From JACCTU01 sp963737405 (GTDB taxonomy: Bacteria; Actinomycetota; Thermoleophilia; Gaiellales; Gaiellaceae), in the NCBI GenBank assembly GCA_963737405.1, contig CAVTSL010000011.1:62001-126000 (forward strand): 64,000 nt of DNA, written 5' to 3'. Made by a program: the position numbers and the translations under genes. A model generated the notes under the pieces. That model searched no databases and was not told the origin of the DNA. It saw nothing but the letters and a program-made list of their open reading frames with translations. The first letter of the stretch is position 1. Each line of letters begins with the position of its first letter. Shown piece after piece: positions 18,380-27,306 of the stretch.

Positions 18380-19024
18380 GCGCGTCCTGCGGGTTCGAGC
18401 TCGAGCACTACGGCGAGCTGCTCGAGGCGGCGACGGCGGGCGGCTACCGGTTCGCGACCTTCGACGGCGCGCCGGCGGCCGGCGACGTGATCCTGCGGCA
18501 CGACGTCGACCTCACGCTCGACGCGGCGCTCCGCATGGCGGAGCTCGAGTCCGAGGCCGGCGCTGTCGCGACGTACTTCCTGATGACCCGGAGCGTCTTC
18601 TACAACCTCGCGTCGCACGAGGGCGAGCGCACGATCGCACGCCTGCGCGAGCTCGGCCATCGCGTCGGGCATCACGCGGTGCACCCGCACGTCGATCTCG
18701 ACGATCGCTTCGACCGCGTGCGTCGCGTGGCACAACCCGGATCCCGAGTTCATGCGCGCGCCGCTCGAGGGTGCGGTCAACGTGATGGCGGAGCCGTGGT
18801 TCTCGCCCGAGCACTATCGATCCGACTCGAACCGCCACTGGCGCTCCGGCTGCCCACACGAGGCGCTTCGCCGCGGTGAGCTCGAGTGGCTCCAGCTGCT
18901 GACGCATCCCGAGATCTGGGTGTATCCCGGCGCGTCGATGGGCGAGACGATGCGCGCGATGCTGGAGGCGGAGCGGGCGCGCGACCTCGAGCGGCTCGCC
19001 GACGACCGGATCGACATGGCGTGA
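18376..19024 (+). CDS. Polysaccharide deacetylase-like protein (apparent frameshift near 18720)
   Basis: GTG 18376 overlaps the ligase stop (GTGA). The first frame contains DVILRHDVDLTLDAALRMAE, the metal-binding His-Asp motif of NodB-like deacetylases, and ELGHRVGHHAVHPHVDLDD, the second metal site. The second frame continues VAWHNPDPEFMRAPLEGAVN to LLTHPEIWVYPGASMGETM. Restoring a GC in GTGCGTCGCG (giving DRVRVAWHNP) joins them into one protein of about 216 aa. It would remove an acyl group from an amino sugar or a nucleotide-linked sugar in the cytoplasm, since no signal peptide is present. Its stop overlaps the next GTG (GTGA). Confidence 0.75.
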
Positions 19025-20049
19025 GGCCGCTCACCGTCCTCCTCACCGCGGCGGGTGTCCCCGGCGCGCCGGCGCTCGTTCGCGCGCTGCGGACGAACGG
19101 CGAGCGGGAGATCCGCGTCGTCGGCACCGACATGTCGGAGCTCGCCGCGGGCCGACATCTCTGCGATGCGTTCCACGTCACGCCGGGCGGCGGCGATCCC
19201 GCGTTCGTGGACGCGCTGCTCGACGTGTGCGCGCGCGAAAGCGTCGACGCGGTGATCCCGCAGTCGTCGTACGAGCTCCTCACGCTCGCGGAGTCGCGCG
19301 ATCGGTTCGACGCGACGGTGCTCGTCGCGTCTCCCGCAGCCGTTCGCCGCTCGAACGACAAGGCGGAGACGTACGCGCTGCTCGACGCGATCGGCGCCCC
19401 GGGGCCCTCGTGGCGGCGCGCCCGCGGTCGCGACGAGGTCGCTGCCGCCGCGCGCGAGCTGGGGTATCCCGGTGAGGACGTCGCGGTGAAGCCGCTGGAG
19501 TCGTCCGGGTCGCGCGGGTTCCGGGTGCTGTCCGCGTCTGCCGACGCGCTCGAGGAGCTCCTCACGAACCGGCCCGGCGTCGCGCCGGCGATGCGGCTCG
19601 ACGAGCTCCTCGCGCTCCTGCCCGACGAGGGCGGACCGGAGCTCCTCGTGATGGAGCTGGCGCGCGGCAAGGAGCGGACGATCGACGGGATCGCGCGCGA
19701 GGGGCGCATCGTCCTCGGCCACCCGAAGACGCGTGAGGCGATGCGCGCCGGCCTCGCGATGTACTTCGAGACGCTCGACGACCCGTGGCTCGTCGACGTC
19801 GCCCAGCGGATCGTCGGCGAGCTCGGGCTCGACCACTTCTTCAACATCCAGCTCGTCGGCGACAAGGTGATCGAGATCAACCCGCGGATCTCGACCGTCG
19901 TCTACCAGGACGACCTGAACCTCCCGTACCTCGGCGTCAAGTTCGCGCTCGGCGAGCTCGACGAGGAGGAGCTCGCCGCGCACGCGTCCAGAGTCCGCCC
20001 GACCCGCCGAGCCCTGCGCTACTTCGACCAGGTCGAATGGGACGAGTGA
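19021..20049 (+). CDS. ATP-grasp family ligase
   Basis: 342 aa. VLLTAAGVPGAPALVRALR opens the protein; the ATP-grasp core has DVAVKPLESSGSRGFRVLS, ELLVMELARGKERTIDG and the Mg-binding KVIEINPRISTVVYQDDLN. It is closest in style to the biotin-carboxylase/CPS-like ligases of glycan loci, and differs from the two other plus- and minus-strand paralogues in lacking the RFLTA C-terminal domain. Third gene of the ligase-deacetylase-ligase operon, all joined by GTGA overlaps. Substrate unknown. Confidence 0.87.
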   Translation: MRPLTVLLTAAGVPGAPALVRALRTNGEREIRVVGTDMSELAAGRHLCDAFHVTPGGGDPAFVDALLDVCARESVDAVIPQSSYELLTLAESRDRFDATVLVASPAAVRRSNDKAETYALLDAIGAPGPSWRRARGRDEVAAAARELGYPGEDVAVKPLESSGSRGFRVLSASADALEELLTNRPGVAPAMRLDELLALLPDEGGPELLVMELARGKERTIDGIAREGRIVLGHPKTREAMRAGLAMYFETLDDPWLVDVAQRIVGELGLDHFFNIQLVGDKVIEINPRISTVVYQDDLNLPYLGVKFALGELDEEELAAHASRVRPTRRALRYFDQVEWDE

Positions 20050-20164
20050 CCCCGCGCGCCCGGTGGTTCGCCCCCACCCACTCACCCCCCACCCTCCCAG
20101 AGGGGGAACAAGGGGACTCGGTTCGAGCCTACCCGCCGAGGTGTGACGCGGCTGTGTCGGCTTC
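20050..20164. other. Intergenic region with C-rich tract and small hairpin
   Basis: Between the ATP-grasp gene and the next glycosyltransferase. It holds a strongly strand-biased C-rich run and a small hairpin, CCCTC-CCA-GAGGG at 20092-20104, without a T-run. It may act as a weak terminator; no promoter is convincing. Confidence 0.3.
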
Positions 20165-21127
20165 GTGCCGGGTTCGGGGCGATTCGTGAACAGGCCGCTG
20201 CGGGTCACGCACGCGCCCGTGAACATGGCCGGCATCGCCTACAAGAACGTCGAGGCGCTCAAGCGGCGCGGCGTCGACGCGCGGCTCGTCGTCTTCAGGC
20301 CGCAGCCGTTCCGTCCGACCGAGTTCGACGTCAACCTGAACCGCCCGGACGGCTTCCTTCGTGCCCAGCTCACGCAGTGGCGCGCGCTCGCGCGGCTGCT
20401 GCCGAAGACGGACGTCTTCCACTTCTACTTCGGCCTCACGCTGGTCCCGCGCCGCCTCCAGTTCCCGATCCTCCGCGCCACCGGGCGCAAGGCGGTCTTC
20501 CACTTCGTCGGCTCGGACATCCGCGGGAAGACGCCCGAGCAGCTCTCGTACGCACGCAAGGCCGACGCGCGCGTCGTCGGCTCGTACGACGCGATCCGCT
20601 GGGTGCCCGACGCCGAGGTGATCCCGCCGGGGATCGACCTGAAGCGCTACGTGCCGTCGCCGGGGCGAGCCGAGCAGCGACCGCTCGTCGTCCACGCACC
20701 GTCGCGCAAGGCGAGCAAGGGCACCGAGTTCGTGGAAGCCGCGTGCGCGCAGCTGCCGGTCGACCTCGACGTCGTGCACGGCGTGACGCACGACGAGGCG
20801 GTCGAGCGGTACCGGCGCGCCGACATCGTCGTCGACCAGCTGAACGCCGGCTGGTACGGCATCTTCGCGATCGAGGCGATGGCGCTCGGGAAGCCGGTCG
20901 TGACCTTCCTGCACGACGACGCGGTCCGCCGCACGCAGGACGCCTTCGGCGTCCCGGTGCCGATCGCGAACGCGACGAAGGAGACGCTCGTCGACGTCCT
21001 GCGTCCGCTCGTCGAGGACGAGAGCGAGCGGCGGCGGCGCGCCGAGCAGAGCCGCGCGTACGTCGAGGCCGTCCACGACGACGAGAAGATCGCCGACCGG
21101 CTCCTCGCCCTCTACGCACGTCTCTGA
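20165..21127 (+). CDS. Glycosyltransferase (GT-B, GT4-like)
   Basis: 320 aa. THAPVNMAGIAYKNVEALKR is the N-terminal acceptor-domain strand; VFHFVGSDIRGKT and VIPPGIDLKRYVPSPG lie at the domain junction; the C-terminal donor domain has VVHAPSRKASKGTEFVEA and NAGWYGIFAIEAMALGKPVV, the E-containing motif that contacts the nucleotide sugar. A GTG at 20186 (just before NRPLRVTHAPV) is an alternative start. First of three genes (transferase, reductase, flippase) separated by 2 and -4 bases. Confidence 0.85.
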   Translation: MPGSGRFVNRPLRVTHAPVNMAGIAYKNVEALKRRGVDARLVVFRPQPFRPTEFDVNLNRPDGFLRAQLTQWRALARLLPKTDVFHFYFGLTLVPRRLQFPILRATGRKAVFHFVGSDIRGKTPEQLSYARKADARVVGSYDAIRWVPDAEVIPPGIDLKRYVPSPGRAEQRPLVVHAPSRKASKGTEFVEAACAQLPVDLDVVHGVTHDEAVERYRRADIVVDQLNAGWYGIFAIEAMALGKPVVTFLHDDAVRRTQDAFGVPVPIANATKETLVDVLRPLVEDESERRRRAEQSRAYVEAVHDDEKIADRLLALYARL

Positions 21128-21129
21128 CC

Positions 21130-21870
21130 GTGCGGATCCTCGTCACGGGCGGGACGGGCTACCTCGGCCGTGAGCTCGTAGCGCGGGGCTGCGACGGCGT
21201 CTCGACCCGCGACTTCGACGTGCGCGACCCGGATGCGGTCGGCCGGGCCGTCGCGCGGTACGACACCGTGATCCACACCGCCTACCGCCAGGACCCGCCC
21301 GACGCGTGGAGCGTGAACGTCGACGGCGCGCGCGTCGTGGCCGAGGCCGCGTCAGCGGCCGGTGCCAGACTGATCCACATGTCGACGGACGTCGTCTTCA
21401 GCGGCGCGCGCGGCCGCTACGTCGAGGACGACGAGCCAGACCCCGTGACGGAGTACGGCCGCGCAAAGGCGGCGGCAGAGCGCGCGGTCGCTGACGCACA
21501 CCCCGGCGCGCTCCTCGTCCGGACGTCGCTGCTCTACGGCGGCCCGGTGCCGGGACGCCACGAGCAGGACGCGCTCGAGGCGCGCTTCCCCTTCTTCACC
21601 GACGAGCTCCGCTGCCCGACACACGTCGGCGACCTCGCGGACGCGCTCCTCGAGCTCACCCGACTCGCCGTCTCGGGCCCGCTCCACGTCGCAGCCGACG
21701 AGGCCGTGAGCCGCTGCGACCTGGCCCGGCTGATCGCCAAGCGCGACGTCCCATGCACCTCGACGACCGAGGCGGGCCTGACGCGCCCGCTCGACTGCAC
21801 CCTCGATTCGTCGCGCTCGCGCTCGCTCCTGACGACGAGGCTGCGGAACGTCCGCGAGGTGCTCGCGTGA
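21130..21870 (+). CDS. SDR sugar reductase (RmlD-like dTDP-4-dehydrorhamnose reductase family)
   Basis: 246 aa. NAD(P)-binding RILVTGGTGYLGRELVA at the N-terminus, VIHTAYRQDPPDAWSVNVDG, catalytic Ser/Thr in IHMSTDVVFSGARGRY, and Tyr-Lys in EYGRAKAAAERAV. RmlD-type reductases reduce the 4-keto group of dTDP-6-deoxy-xylo-hexulose to make dTDP-rhamnose; the exact sugar here cannot be fixed because the partner epimerase is not in view. It is shorter than RmlD (about 290 aa). Its stop overlaps the flippase GTG (GTGA). Confidence 0.8.
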   Translation: MRILVTGGTGYLGRELVARGCDGVSTRDFDVRDPDAVGRAVARYDTVIHTAYRQDPPDAWSVNVDGARVVAEAASAAGARLIHMSTDVVFSGARGRYVEDDEPDPVTEYGRAKAAAERAVADAHPGALLVRTSLLYGGPVPGRHEQDALEARFPFFTDELRCPTHVGDLADALLELTRLAVSGPLHVAADEAVSRCDLARLIAKRDVPCTSTTEAGLTRPLDCTLDSSRSRSLLTTRLRNVREVLA

Positions 21871-23297
21871 TCGGCGCGCAGCTCCGGCGACTCGGCAAGC
21901 ACTCGGCGATCTACGGCCTCGGCGGCCTCGTCTCCCGGATCCTGGCGGTCCTCCTCCTGCCGCTCTACACGAGCTACCTCACGCCCGCCGACTACGGCCG
22001 CGTCGAGACGCTCGTCGCGCTGAACGCGATCCTCGTCACGCTCCTCCGCGCGGGCATCTCGACCGCGTTCTTCCGCTTCTACTTCGACTCGACCGAGCCG
22101 GCGCAGCGACTGAAGGTCCTCCGGACGTCGTTCTGGTTCACGATGGCGACGTCGACGGTCGGGCTCGTGCTCGGCTGGGTCTTCGCGCACGCCGTCTCGG
22201 AGTTCCTGAACGTCCACGACGACACGCTCGTCCGTGCGTCGTTCGTCGGGCTCTGGGCCCAGATGAACTACGAGCAGCTGACGTCGCTCTTCCGCGTCGA
22301 GGAGCGCTCGGTCGCGTTCGTCGCGGCGAGCCTCGCGAACGTGCTCCTGACGATCGGCACGACGATCCTGCTCGTGGTCGTCCTCGACGAGGGCGCGCTC
22401 GGCGTCGTCGTCGGGAACTTCACCGGCACGCTCCTCGTCTACCTCGCGCTCCTCGGCTACCGCCGCGAGCAGCTCGGCCTCCAGTTCGACCGCGAGCTGC
22501 TGAGGCGCATGAACCGGTTCGGGCTCCCGCTCGTGCCGTCCGGGCTCGCGCTCTGGGCGCTCAACTTCAGCGACCGCTTCTTCCTCGCGCGGATCGCGGG
22601 CCAGGAGGACGTGGGCCGCTACTCGCTCGGCGTCCGGATCGCCTCCGCGATGGTGCTGCTGCTCGTCGCGTTCCGGATGGCCTGGCCGGCGTTTGCGTAC
22701 TCGATCGAGGACGAGCGCGAGGCGCGCCGCACGTACGCGTTCGTGCTCACCTATCTGCTCTACGTCTCGTGCTGGCTCTCGCTCGCGCTCGGCGTGCTCG
22801 CCCCGTGGATCGTGCGGGTGCTCGCCCGGAACGAGGCGTTCTGGCCCGGCGCCGACGTCGTCGCGCCGCTGGCGTTCTCCGGCGCCCTGTGGGGCGCGTA
22901 CACCGTCGTCGCGATCGGGATCGGCCGGCTGCGCCGTACGCAGTTCAACTGGGTGATCACCGGCTCGGCTGCGCTGATCGACGTCGTGCTCAACCTGCTG
23001 CTGATTCCGCCGTACGGGATCCGCGGCGCCGCAGCCGCCGCGCTGACCGCGTTCGCCGTCATGTTCGCGGCGATGGCCGTGTACTCGCAGCGCCTCTACC
23101 CGGTCCCGTACCAGTGGCGCCGCGTGTGCACGGTGCTCTTCACGGCGGCGGCGCTGACCGTGATCGGCCGGGTCGTCGACCGGCTCGACGTCTCGATCGC
23201 GCTCATCGTCGCGTACCCGCTCGTGCTCCTCGCGCTCGGCTTCTACTTGCCGGTCGAGCGCGCCCGGCTCGCGCGGGCGCTCGTCCGCCACGCGTAG
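21867..23297 (+). CDS. Polysaccharide flippase (Wzx/MurJ-like, MOP superfamily)
   Basis: 476 aa, start GTG 21867 inside the preceding stop. About 12-14 hydrophobic helices. It opens LRRLGKHSAIYGLGGLVSRILAVL and YTSYLTPADYGRVETLVALN, the family's N-terminal signature (kept here in two pieces), with NFSDRFFLARIAGQEDVGRYSLGVRIA in the second half. It should flip undecaprenyl-linked repeat units to the outer face. The 3' end overlaps the convergent O-antigen-ligase-like gene by 55 bases, so transcription of one may interfere with the other. Confidence 0.88.
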   Translation: MIGAQLRRLGKHSAIYGLGGLVSRILAVLLLPLYTSYLTPADYGRVETLVALNAILVTLLRAGISTAFFRFYFDSTEPAQRLKVLRTSFWFTMATSTVGLVLGWVFAHAVSEFLNVHDDTLVRASFVGLWAQMNYEQLTSLFRVEERSVAFVAASLANVLLTIGTTILLVVVLDEGALGVVVGNFTGTLLVYLALLGYRREQLGLQFDRELLRRMNRFGLPLVPSGLALWALNFSDRFFLARIAGQEDVGRYSLGVRIASAMVLLLVAFRMAWPAFAYSIEDEREARRTYAFVLTYLLYVSCWLSLALGVLAPWIVRVLARNEAFWPGADVVAPLAFSGALWGAYTVVAIGIGRLRRTQFNWVITGSAALIDVVLNLLLIPPYGIRGAAAAALTAFAVMFAAMAVYSQRLYPVPYQWRRVCTVLFTAAALTVIGRVVDRLDVSIALIVAYPLVLLALGFYLPVERARLARALVRHA

Positions 23298-24682
23298 CCG
23301 AGAGCGGTCAGGCCGAGGAGCCCCCAGCTCATCGGGTCCTCGAAGAACGCGTTGTAGAAGAGCGAGTGCACGAGGATCGTCACGAGCGCGAGGCCGAAGC
23401 AGAGGGACGCGCGTCCCGCGAAGCTGTGCGACACGCGACGGAACGCCAGCCAGAGCGCCGTCGCGACGAGCCAGCCGAAGAGCAGCAGGCCGGGCAGGCC
23501 GGTCTCCGCGGCGACGGTCACCGGCGTGTTGTGCGAGGCCGCGCGCGCAGGGTCGGCCGCGCGGAAGCCCACGCGCTCGCCGTAGGCGCGCTTGAACCCG
23601 CCGAGCCCGACGCCGCCGAGCGGATGGTCGACCGCGATCCTCGTCCCCTCGCGCACGAGGCTCGAGCGGTTGCCCGTCGCCCGGTCGGTGTTGTCGAGGA
23701 TCTCCGCCCGAACCGACGGGACGACGAAGCCTGCGGCGAGCAGGGCGACCGCGGCACACGCGAGCGCGATGACCGCCCGTCGCTGCCACGCGAGCGCGAT
23801 CGCGCCGACGACGCCGGCGATGAGGGCGACGAAGCTCGACTGCGAGAACGAGAACAGCAGCCCGACCCAGAGTCCGACGATCGCGACCGCGGCGTAGATC
23901 GAGTCGCGGCGCTGCCCGTACAGCGCGACGACGAGCGCGACCACGATCGCGACGACGAGGAAGCGGCCGTAGATCGACGGATCCCAGAACACCGAGTTCA
24001 CCCGGAAGAACGGCGCGTAGGCGTTCGAGACGATCACCTTCGGGTTCCAGAAGACGTCGCGCGTCGCCCACTGGTAGACGCCGATCGCCGCGAACGCCGC
24101 GGCCATCGCGACGAGCTCGATCGTGAGCGCCTTGAGCCACCGACGCTGCCACGGCAGGCGCGCGACCATCAGCGCGAGCAGCCCGAACGGCAGGAAGAAC
24201 GCCGCCAGCGACACGGCTCCCTGGCGCGGCCCGTCGCTCCAGAGCAGCGACACGCCCGTCCAGGCGAGGAACGCCGCGAGCGGCCACGACAGCAGCCCGA
24301 GCTCGCGCGATCGCACGTCGCCGCGCCAGAGCTCCCACGCCAGCGCGACGACTCCGCCGCTGACGACGACGTAGAGCGGGAGGAGCAGGCTCGCCTCCTC
24401 GCCGCCGATCTTGACCGGCACGCGCGCCGGCGCGCACGCGAGCGCCGCCATGGGCAGCAGCCACGGCCAGCGGACGAACAGCGCGCCGAGCAGGCCGGCG
24501 GCGACCGCTCCCGCGACGGCCGCCGCTGCGATCAGCGCGTCGTTCCCCTCCGGCCGGAGCGTGACGACGAGGATCGCGCCGCCGACGAGCGTCGCGCCGA
24601 GCGCGGCGAGCCGCAGCCAGCGGCCCGGGAGCACGATGAGCGCGGCGACCCCGAGCGCGCCGATGATCCCGCCGGCGATCAC
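23243..24682 (-). CDS. O-antigen ligase/polymerase-like membrane protein (Wzy/WaaL)
   Basis: 479 aa with about 12 hydrophobic helices and one large periplasmic-side loop containing NRSSLVREGTRIAVDHPLGG and GFKRAYGERVGF, followed by ASHNTPVTVAAETGLPGLLLF; this H-N-x-x-x loop pattern is the O-antigen ligase (PF04932) signature. It polymerises or ligates the flipped repeat unit. GTG 24682 overlaps the stop of the FlgD-like gene upstream. The 55-base tail-to-tail overlap with the flippase gene places the two late-stage export functions on opposite strands. Confidence 0.85.
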   Translation of the reverse strand: MIAGGIIGALGVAALIVLPGRWLRLAALGATLVGGAILVVTLRPEGNDALIAAAAVAGAVAAGLLGALFVRWPWLLPMAALACAPARVPVKIGGEEASLLLPLYVVVSGGVVALAWELWRGDVRSRELGLLSWPLAAFLAWTGVSLLWSDGPRQGAVSLAAFFLPFGLLALMVARLPWQRRWLKALTIELVAMAAAFAAIGVYQWATRDVFWNPKVIVSNAYAPFFRVNSVFWDPSIYGRFLVVAIVVALVVALYGQRRDSIYAAVAIVGLWVGLLFSFSQSSFVALIAGVVGAIALAWQRRAVIALACAAVALLAAGFVVPSVRAEILDNTDRATGNRSSLVREGTRIAVDHPLGGVGLGGFKRAYGERVGFRAADPARAASHNTPVTVAAETGLPGLLLFGWLVATALWLAFRRVSHSFAGRASLCFGLALVTILVHSLFYNAFFEDPMSWGLLGLTALGYAWRTSARASRARSTGK

Positions 24683-25581
24683 GGCCGCGGCCTGACGAAG
24701 ACCGGGATCGCGCTGCTGTGGCCGTCGTACCCGACCGCGAGCGTGTAGCGGCCGGGCCGCTGCGGCGCCCGGAGCACCAGCACGTTCGCCGACGACGACC
24801 CGCGACGCCCGCCGAGCTGCCAGCGGTAGCGCCTGACGTCCGTCGAGACGCGTACGCCGAACCGGACGCCGGCCGGAACGACCATGCGCGACGGCGCGAT
24901 CTCGATGAACCGAAGCCGGACGCGCACAGGCGCCGACGGCCGGGCGACGTTCCCGGCGAGGTCGCGTGCGCCGAGCGTCACCTCGTACGTCCCTTCGCTC
25001 CGACCCCGCCCGTACCAGTCGAGCTTGCCCTTCAGGCGCGGCGGGCTCTCGACCGCCCGCTCGCCGTCGACGAGCAGCAGTACCGACGCGCGCTCCGAGA
25101 CCGAGTAGCGCGCGTGCACGGCGTCAGCCCTCCCGTCGCCGTCCGGCGAGAACGCCCGCGGCATGACCGACTCGACCGTGAGCACCGGCGGGGTCGTGTC
25201 GAGCCGCATCGTGTTCGGGATCACGATCGTGCGGCGCGCACGCGCGAGGTGGACCTTCGCGCGGTACTCACCCTCGTCGGCGCCGCGGCCGTCCCACGTG
25301 AACCGGACGGGCCCCGCCTGGTGCTCCTCGCCTTCGGTCAACGTCGCGACGGTGTCCCCGTCGGCGTCGACGATCGTCACCGTCAGCCGATCCGGGTCGC
25401 GCAGCCGGAAGCGCACGAGCGCGACGTCGGTGGCGCAGTCGCACGCCGGAGAGAACGACTCCGTCACCTTCGGCGCGATGATCGGCGAGGGGACGAGCTT
25501 CAGGCGCTCGGTGACCGCGAAGGCAGCCGACGTGCCGACCAGGAGGCCGACCACGAGCAGCGTGGAGAGGACGCGCGGCAA
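24679..25581 (-). CDS. Secreted protein with FlgD-like Ig modules
   Basis: 300 aa from TTG 25581. A signal-peptide-like stretch (LSTLLVVGLLVGTSAAFAV) is followed by two modules beginning ITESFSP-like and MPRAFSPDGDGRADAVHARY. Each has the Phe-Ser-Pro-Asp-x-Asp-Gly calcium-type loop and a WYGRG/WDGRG turn of FlgD-type Ig domains. The last 90 residues are another beta-rich module. No catalytic motif seen; probably a structural or adhesive surface protein exported with the glycan. It follows cysA by 13 bases, but its function links it to the polysaccharide locus. Confidence 0.6.
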   Translation of the reverse strand: MPRVLSTLLVVGLLVGTSAAFAVTERLKLVPSPIIAPKVTESFSPACDCATDVALVRFRLRDPDRLTVTIVDADGDTVATLTEGEEHQAGPVRFTWDGRGADEGEYRAKVHLARARRTIVIPNTMRLDTTPPVLTVESVMPRAFSPDGDGRADAVHARYSVSERASVLLLVDGERAVESPPRLKGKLDWYGRGRSEGTYEVTLGARDLAGNVARPSAPVRVRLRFIEIAPSRMVVPAGVRFGVRVSTDVRRYRWQLGGRRGSSSANVLVLRAPQRPGRYTLAVGYDGHSSAIPVFVRPRP

Positions 25582-25594
25582 CCCGCGCGCGAGG

Positions 25595-26530
25595 CTATCC
25601 GAAGACCTTTGCGCGCCTGGGGCGAACGCGCACGCGCGCCCCTTCGACCAGCTCGAGCCGCTCCGCCTCCTCGCGCGTCACCTGCGCCCAGAGCTCCTCG
25701 CCGTTCTGCAGGCGCAGCTCGACGCGAACCTCGAACCCGAGGTGGACGATGCGCTCCACGCGGGCCTCGTCGCCGTCACCGAACTCGACGTCGTGCGGCC
25801 GCACGAACGAGCGGCCCATCTGGTTCACCTCGCCGACGAACGTCATCACGAACTCGTTCGCGGGGTTGTCGTAGAGCTCGCGCGCACCGCCGACCTGCTC
25901 GATCCGCCCGTGGCTCATCACCACGATCTGGTCCGCGAGGTCCATCGCCTCTTCCTGGTCGTGCGTGACGAAGATCGTCGTCACGTGCACCTCGTCGTGC
26001 AGCCGCCGGAGCCAGGCGCGGAGCTCCTTGCGCACCCGAGCGTCGAGCGCGCCGAACGGCTCGTCGAGGAGGAGGACGTTCGGCTCGACGGCGAGCGCGC
26101 GCGCCAGCGCCATGCGCTGCCGCTGGCCGCCGGAGAGCTGCGCCGGATAGCGGTCGGCGAGACCGCCGAGCTGGACGAGCTCGAGCAGCTGCGTCACTCG
26201 CTCCTTGATCTCCCGCTTCGGCCGCCGCCGGATCTCGAGCCCGAACGCGACGTTCTTCCAGACGGTCATGTGCTTGAACGCGGCGTAGTGCTGGAACACG
26301 AAGCCGACGCCGCGCTTCTGCGGCGGCTTCGACGTGATGTCGTGGCCTTCGATCAGCACGCGGCCGGAGTCCGGCTGCTCGAGCCCGGCGATGATCCGGA
26401 GGAGCGTCGACTTGCCGCTGCCGCTCGGGCCGAGCAGCGCCGTCAGCGAGCCGGCGGGGACGTCCACGGAGACGTCGTCGAGCGCGACGAACGACCCGAA
26501 CTGCTTCGACACCGAACGTGCCTCGATCAT
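25595..26530 (-). CDS. cysA: Sulfate/thiosulfate ABC transporter ATP-binding protein CysA
   Basis: 311 aa from ATG 26530. Walker A GPSGSGKST at residues 34-42, the Q-loop in FVFQHYAAFKHMTVWKN, signature LSGGQRQRMALARAL, Walker B VLLLDEPFGALD and the switch His in TIFVTHDQEEAMDLA. The C-terminal TOBE-like region includes RPHDVEFGDGDEARV, typical of CysA. It powers import of sulfate through CysT/CysW. The start overlaps the cysW stop (ATGA). Slightly shorter than E. coli CysA but complete. Last gene of the sbp-cysT-cysW-cysA unit. Confidence 0.95.
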   Translation of the reverse strand: MIEARSVSKQFGSFVALDDVSVDVPAGSLTALLGPSGSGKSTLLRIIAGLEQPDSGRVLIEGHDITSKPPQKRGVGFVFQHYAAFKHMTVWKNVAFGLEIRRRPKREIKERVTQLLELVQLGGLADRYPAQLSGGQRQRMALARALAVEPNVLLLDEPFGALDARVRKELRAWLRRLHDEVHVTTIFVTHDQEEAMDLADQIVVMSHGRIEQVGGARELYDNPANEFVMTFVGEVNQMGRSFVRPHDVEFGDGDEARVERIVHLGFEVRVELRLQNGEELWAQVTREEAERLELVEGARVRVRPRRAKVFG

Positions 26531-27306
26531 CTGCCCTCCTTGGGCTTGAAGACGCTCATCGCGACGAGCGTCGCGATCGCGAGCAGGGCGAGCACGACCG
26601 ACGCGGCGTACGCGCCGACGTAGTCGAACGACTGGAAGCGCTCCTCGACGTGCAGGGTCAGCGTGTCGGTCTTGCCGACGATCCGCCCCGAGACGACGCT
26701 GACCGCTCCGAACTCGCCGAGGGCGCGCGCGGTCGTGAGGACGACGCCGTACGCGACGGCCCAGCGGATCGCGGGCAGCGTCACGCGGCGGAACGTCTGC
26801 CACGACGACGCGCCGAGCGTCGACGCCGCCTGCTCCTGCTCGGTCCCGATCTCGCGCAGCACGGGGACGACCTCGCGGACGACGAACGGCAGCGAGACGA
26901 AGATCGTCACGAGCACCATCGACGGCAGCGCGAAGATCACGTCGAACGGCACGTCGGCGAACCAGCCGCCGGTGCCGAACAGGAGCAGGAACGCGAGCCC
27001 GATCACGACGGGCGAGAGCGCGAGCGGCAGATCGACGACCGCATTCACGATTCCCTTGCCGGGGAAGCGCTGCCGCACGATCGCGATCGCGCAGGCGATC
27101 CCGAAGATCGTGTTCGCGGGAACCGCGATCAACGCGATGACGATCGTGATCAGGAACGCGTGCTTCGCCTCGGGGGTCGTCACGGCGTCCCACGCGGCGC
27201 CGACCCCGTCCTCGAACGCCCGCCGGAAGACCATCGCGACGGGCAGCACGAGAATCAGCGCGAGGTAGCCGAGCGCCGTGAAGCGGAGCGCGTACCTACG
27301 AAGCAC
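26527..27306 (-). CDS. cysW: Sulfate ABC transporter permease CysW
   Basis: 259 aa with six hydrophobic helices. The EAA loop that contacts the ATPase reads GASSWQTFRRVTLPAIRW, and ARALGEFGAVSVVSG is the hallmark of the sulfate/molybdate permease group. The closing stretch TDTLTLHVEERFQSFDYVGA distinguishes CysW from CysT. Start GTG 27306 lies 10 bases inside the 3' end of cysT. Works as a heterodimer with CysT. Confidence 0.93.
   Translation of the reverse strand: MLRRYALRFTALGYLALILVLPVAMVFRRAFEDGVGAAWDAVTTPEAKHAFLITIVIALIAVPANTIFGIACAIAIVRQRFPGKGIVNAVVDLPLALSPVVIGLAFLLLFGTGGWFADVPFDVIFALPSMVLVTIFVSLPFVVREVVPVLREIGTEQEQAASTLGASSWQTFRRVTLPAIRWAVAYGVVLTTARALGEFGAVSVVSGRIVGKTDTLTLHVEERFQSFDYVGAYAASVVLALLAIATLVAMSVFKPKEGR

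Noticed and set aside
1762..19024. Treating the frameshifted glycan genes as true pseudogenes
   Set aside because: All breaks share one direction and GCGC context, and motifs on both sides are intact, which fits a sequence artefact better than decay.
20092..20104. Short hairpin in the C-rich intergenic region as a definite terminator
   Set aside because: Stem of only 5 bp and no T-run; recorded only as part of the intergenic entry.
21534..24464. 976-codon minus-strand open frame under the reductase and flippase genes
   Set aside because: Arg/Glu/Ala-rich shadow frame; the plus strand encodes recognisable SDR and MOP flippase proteins.
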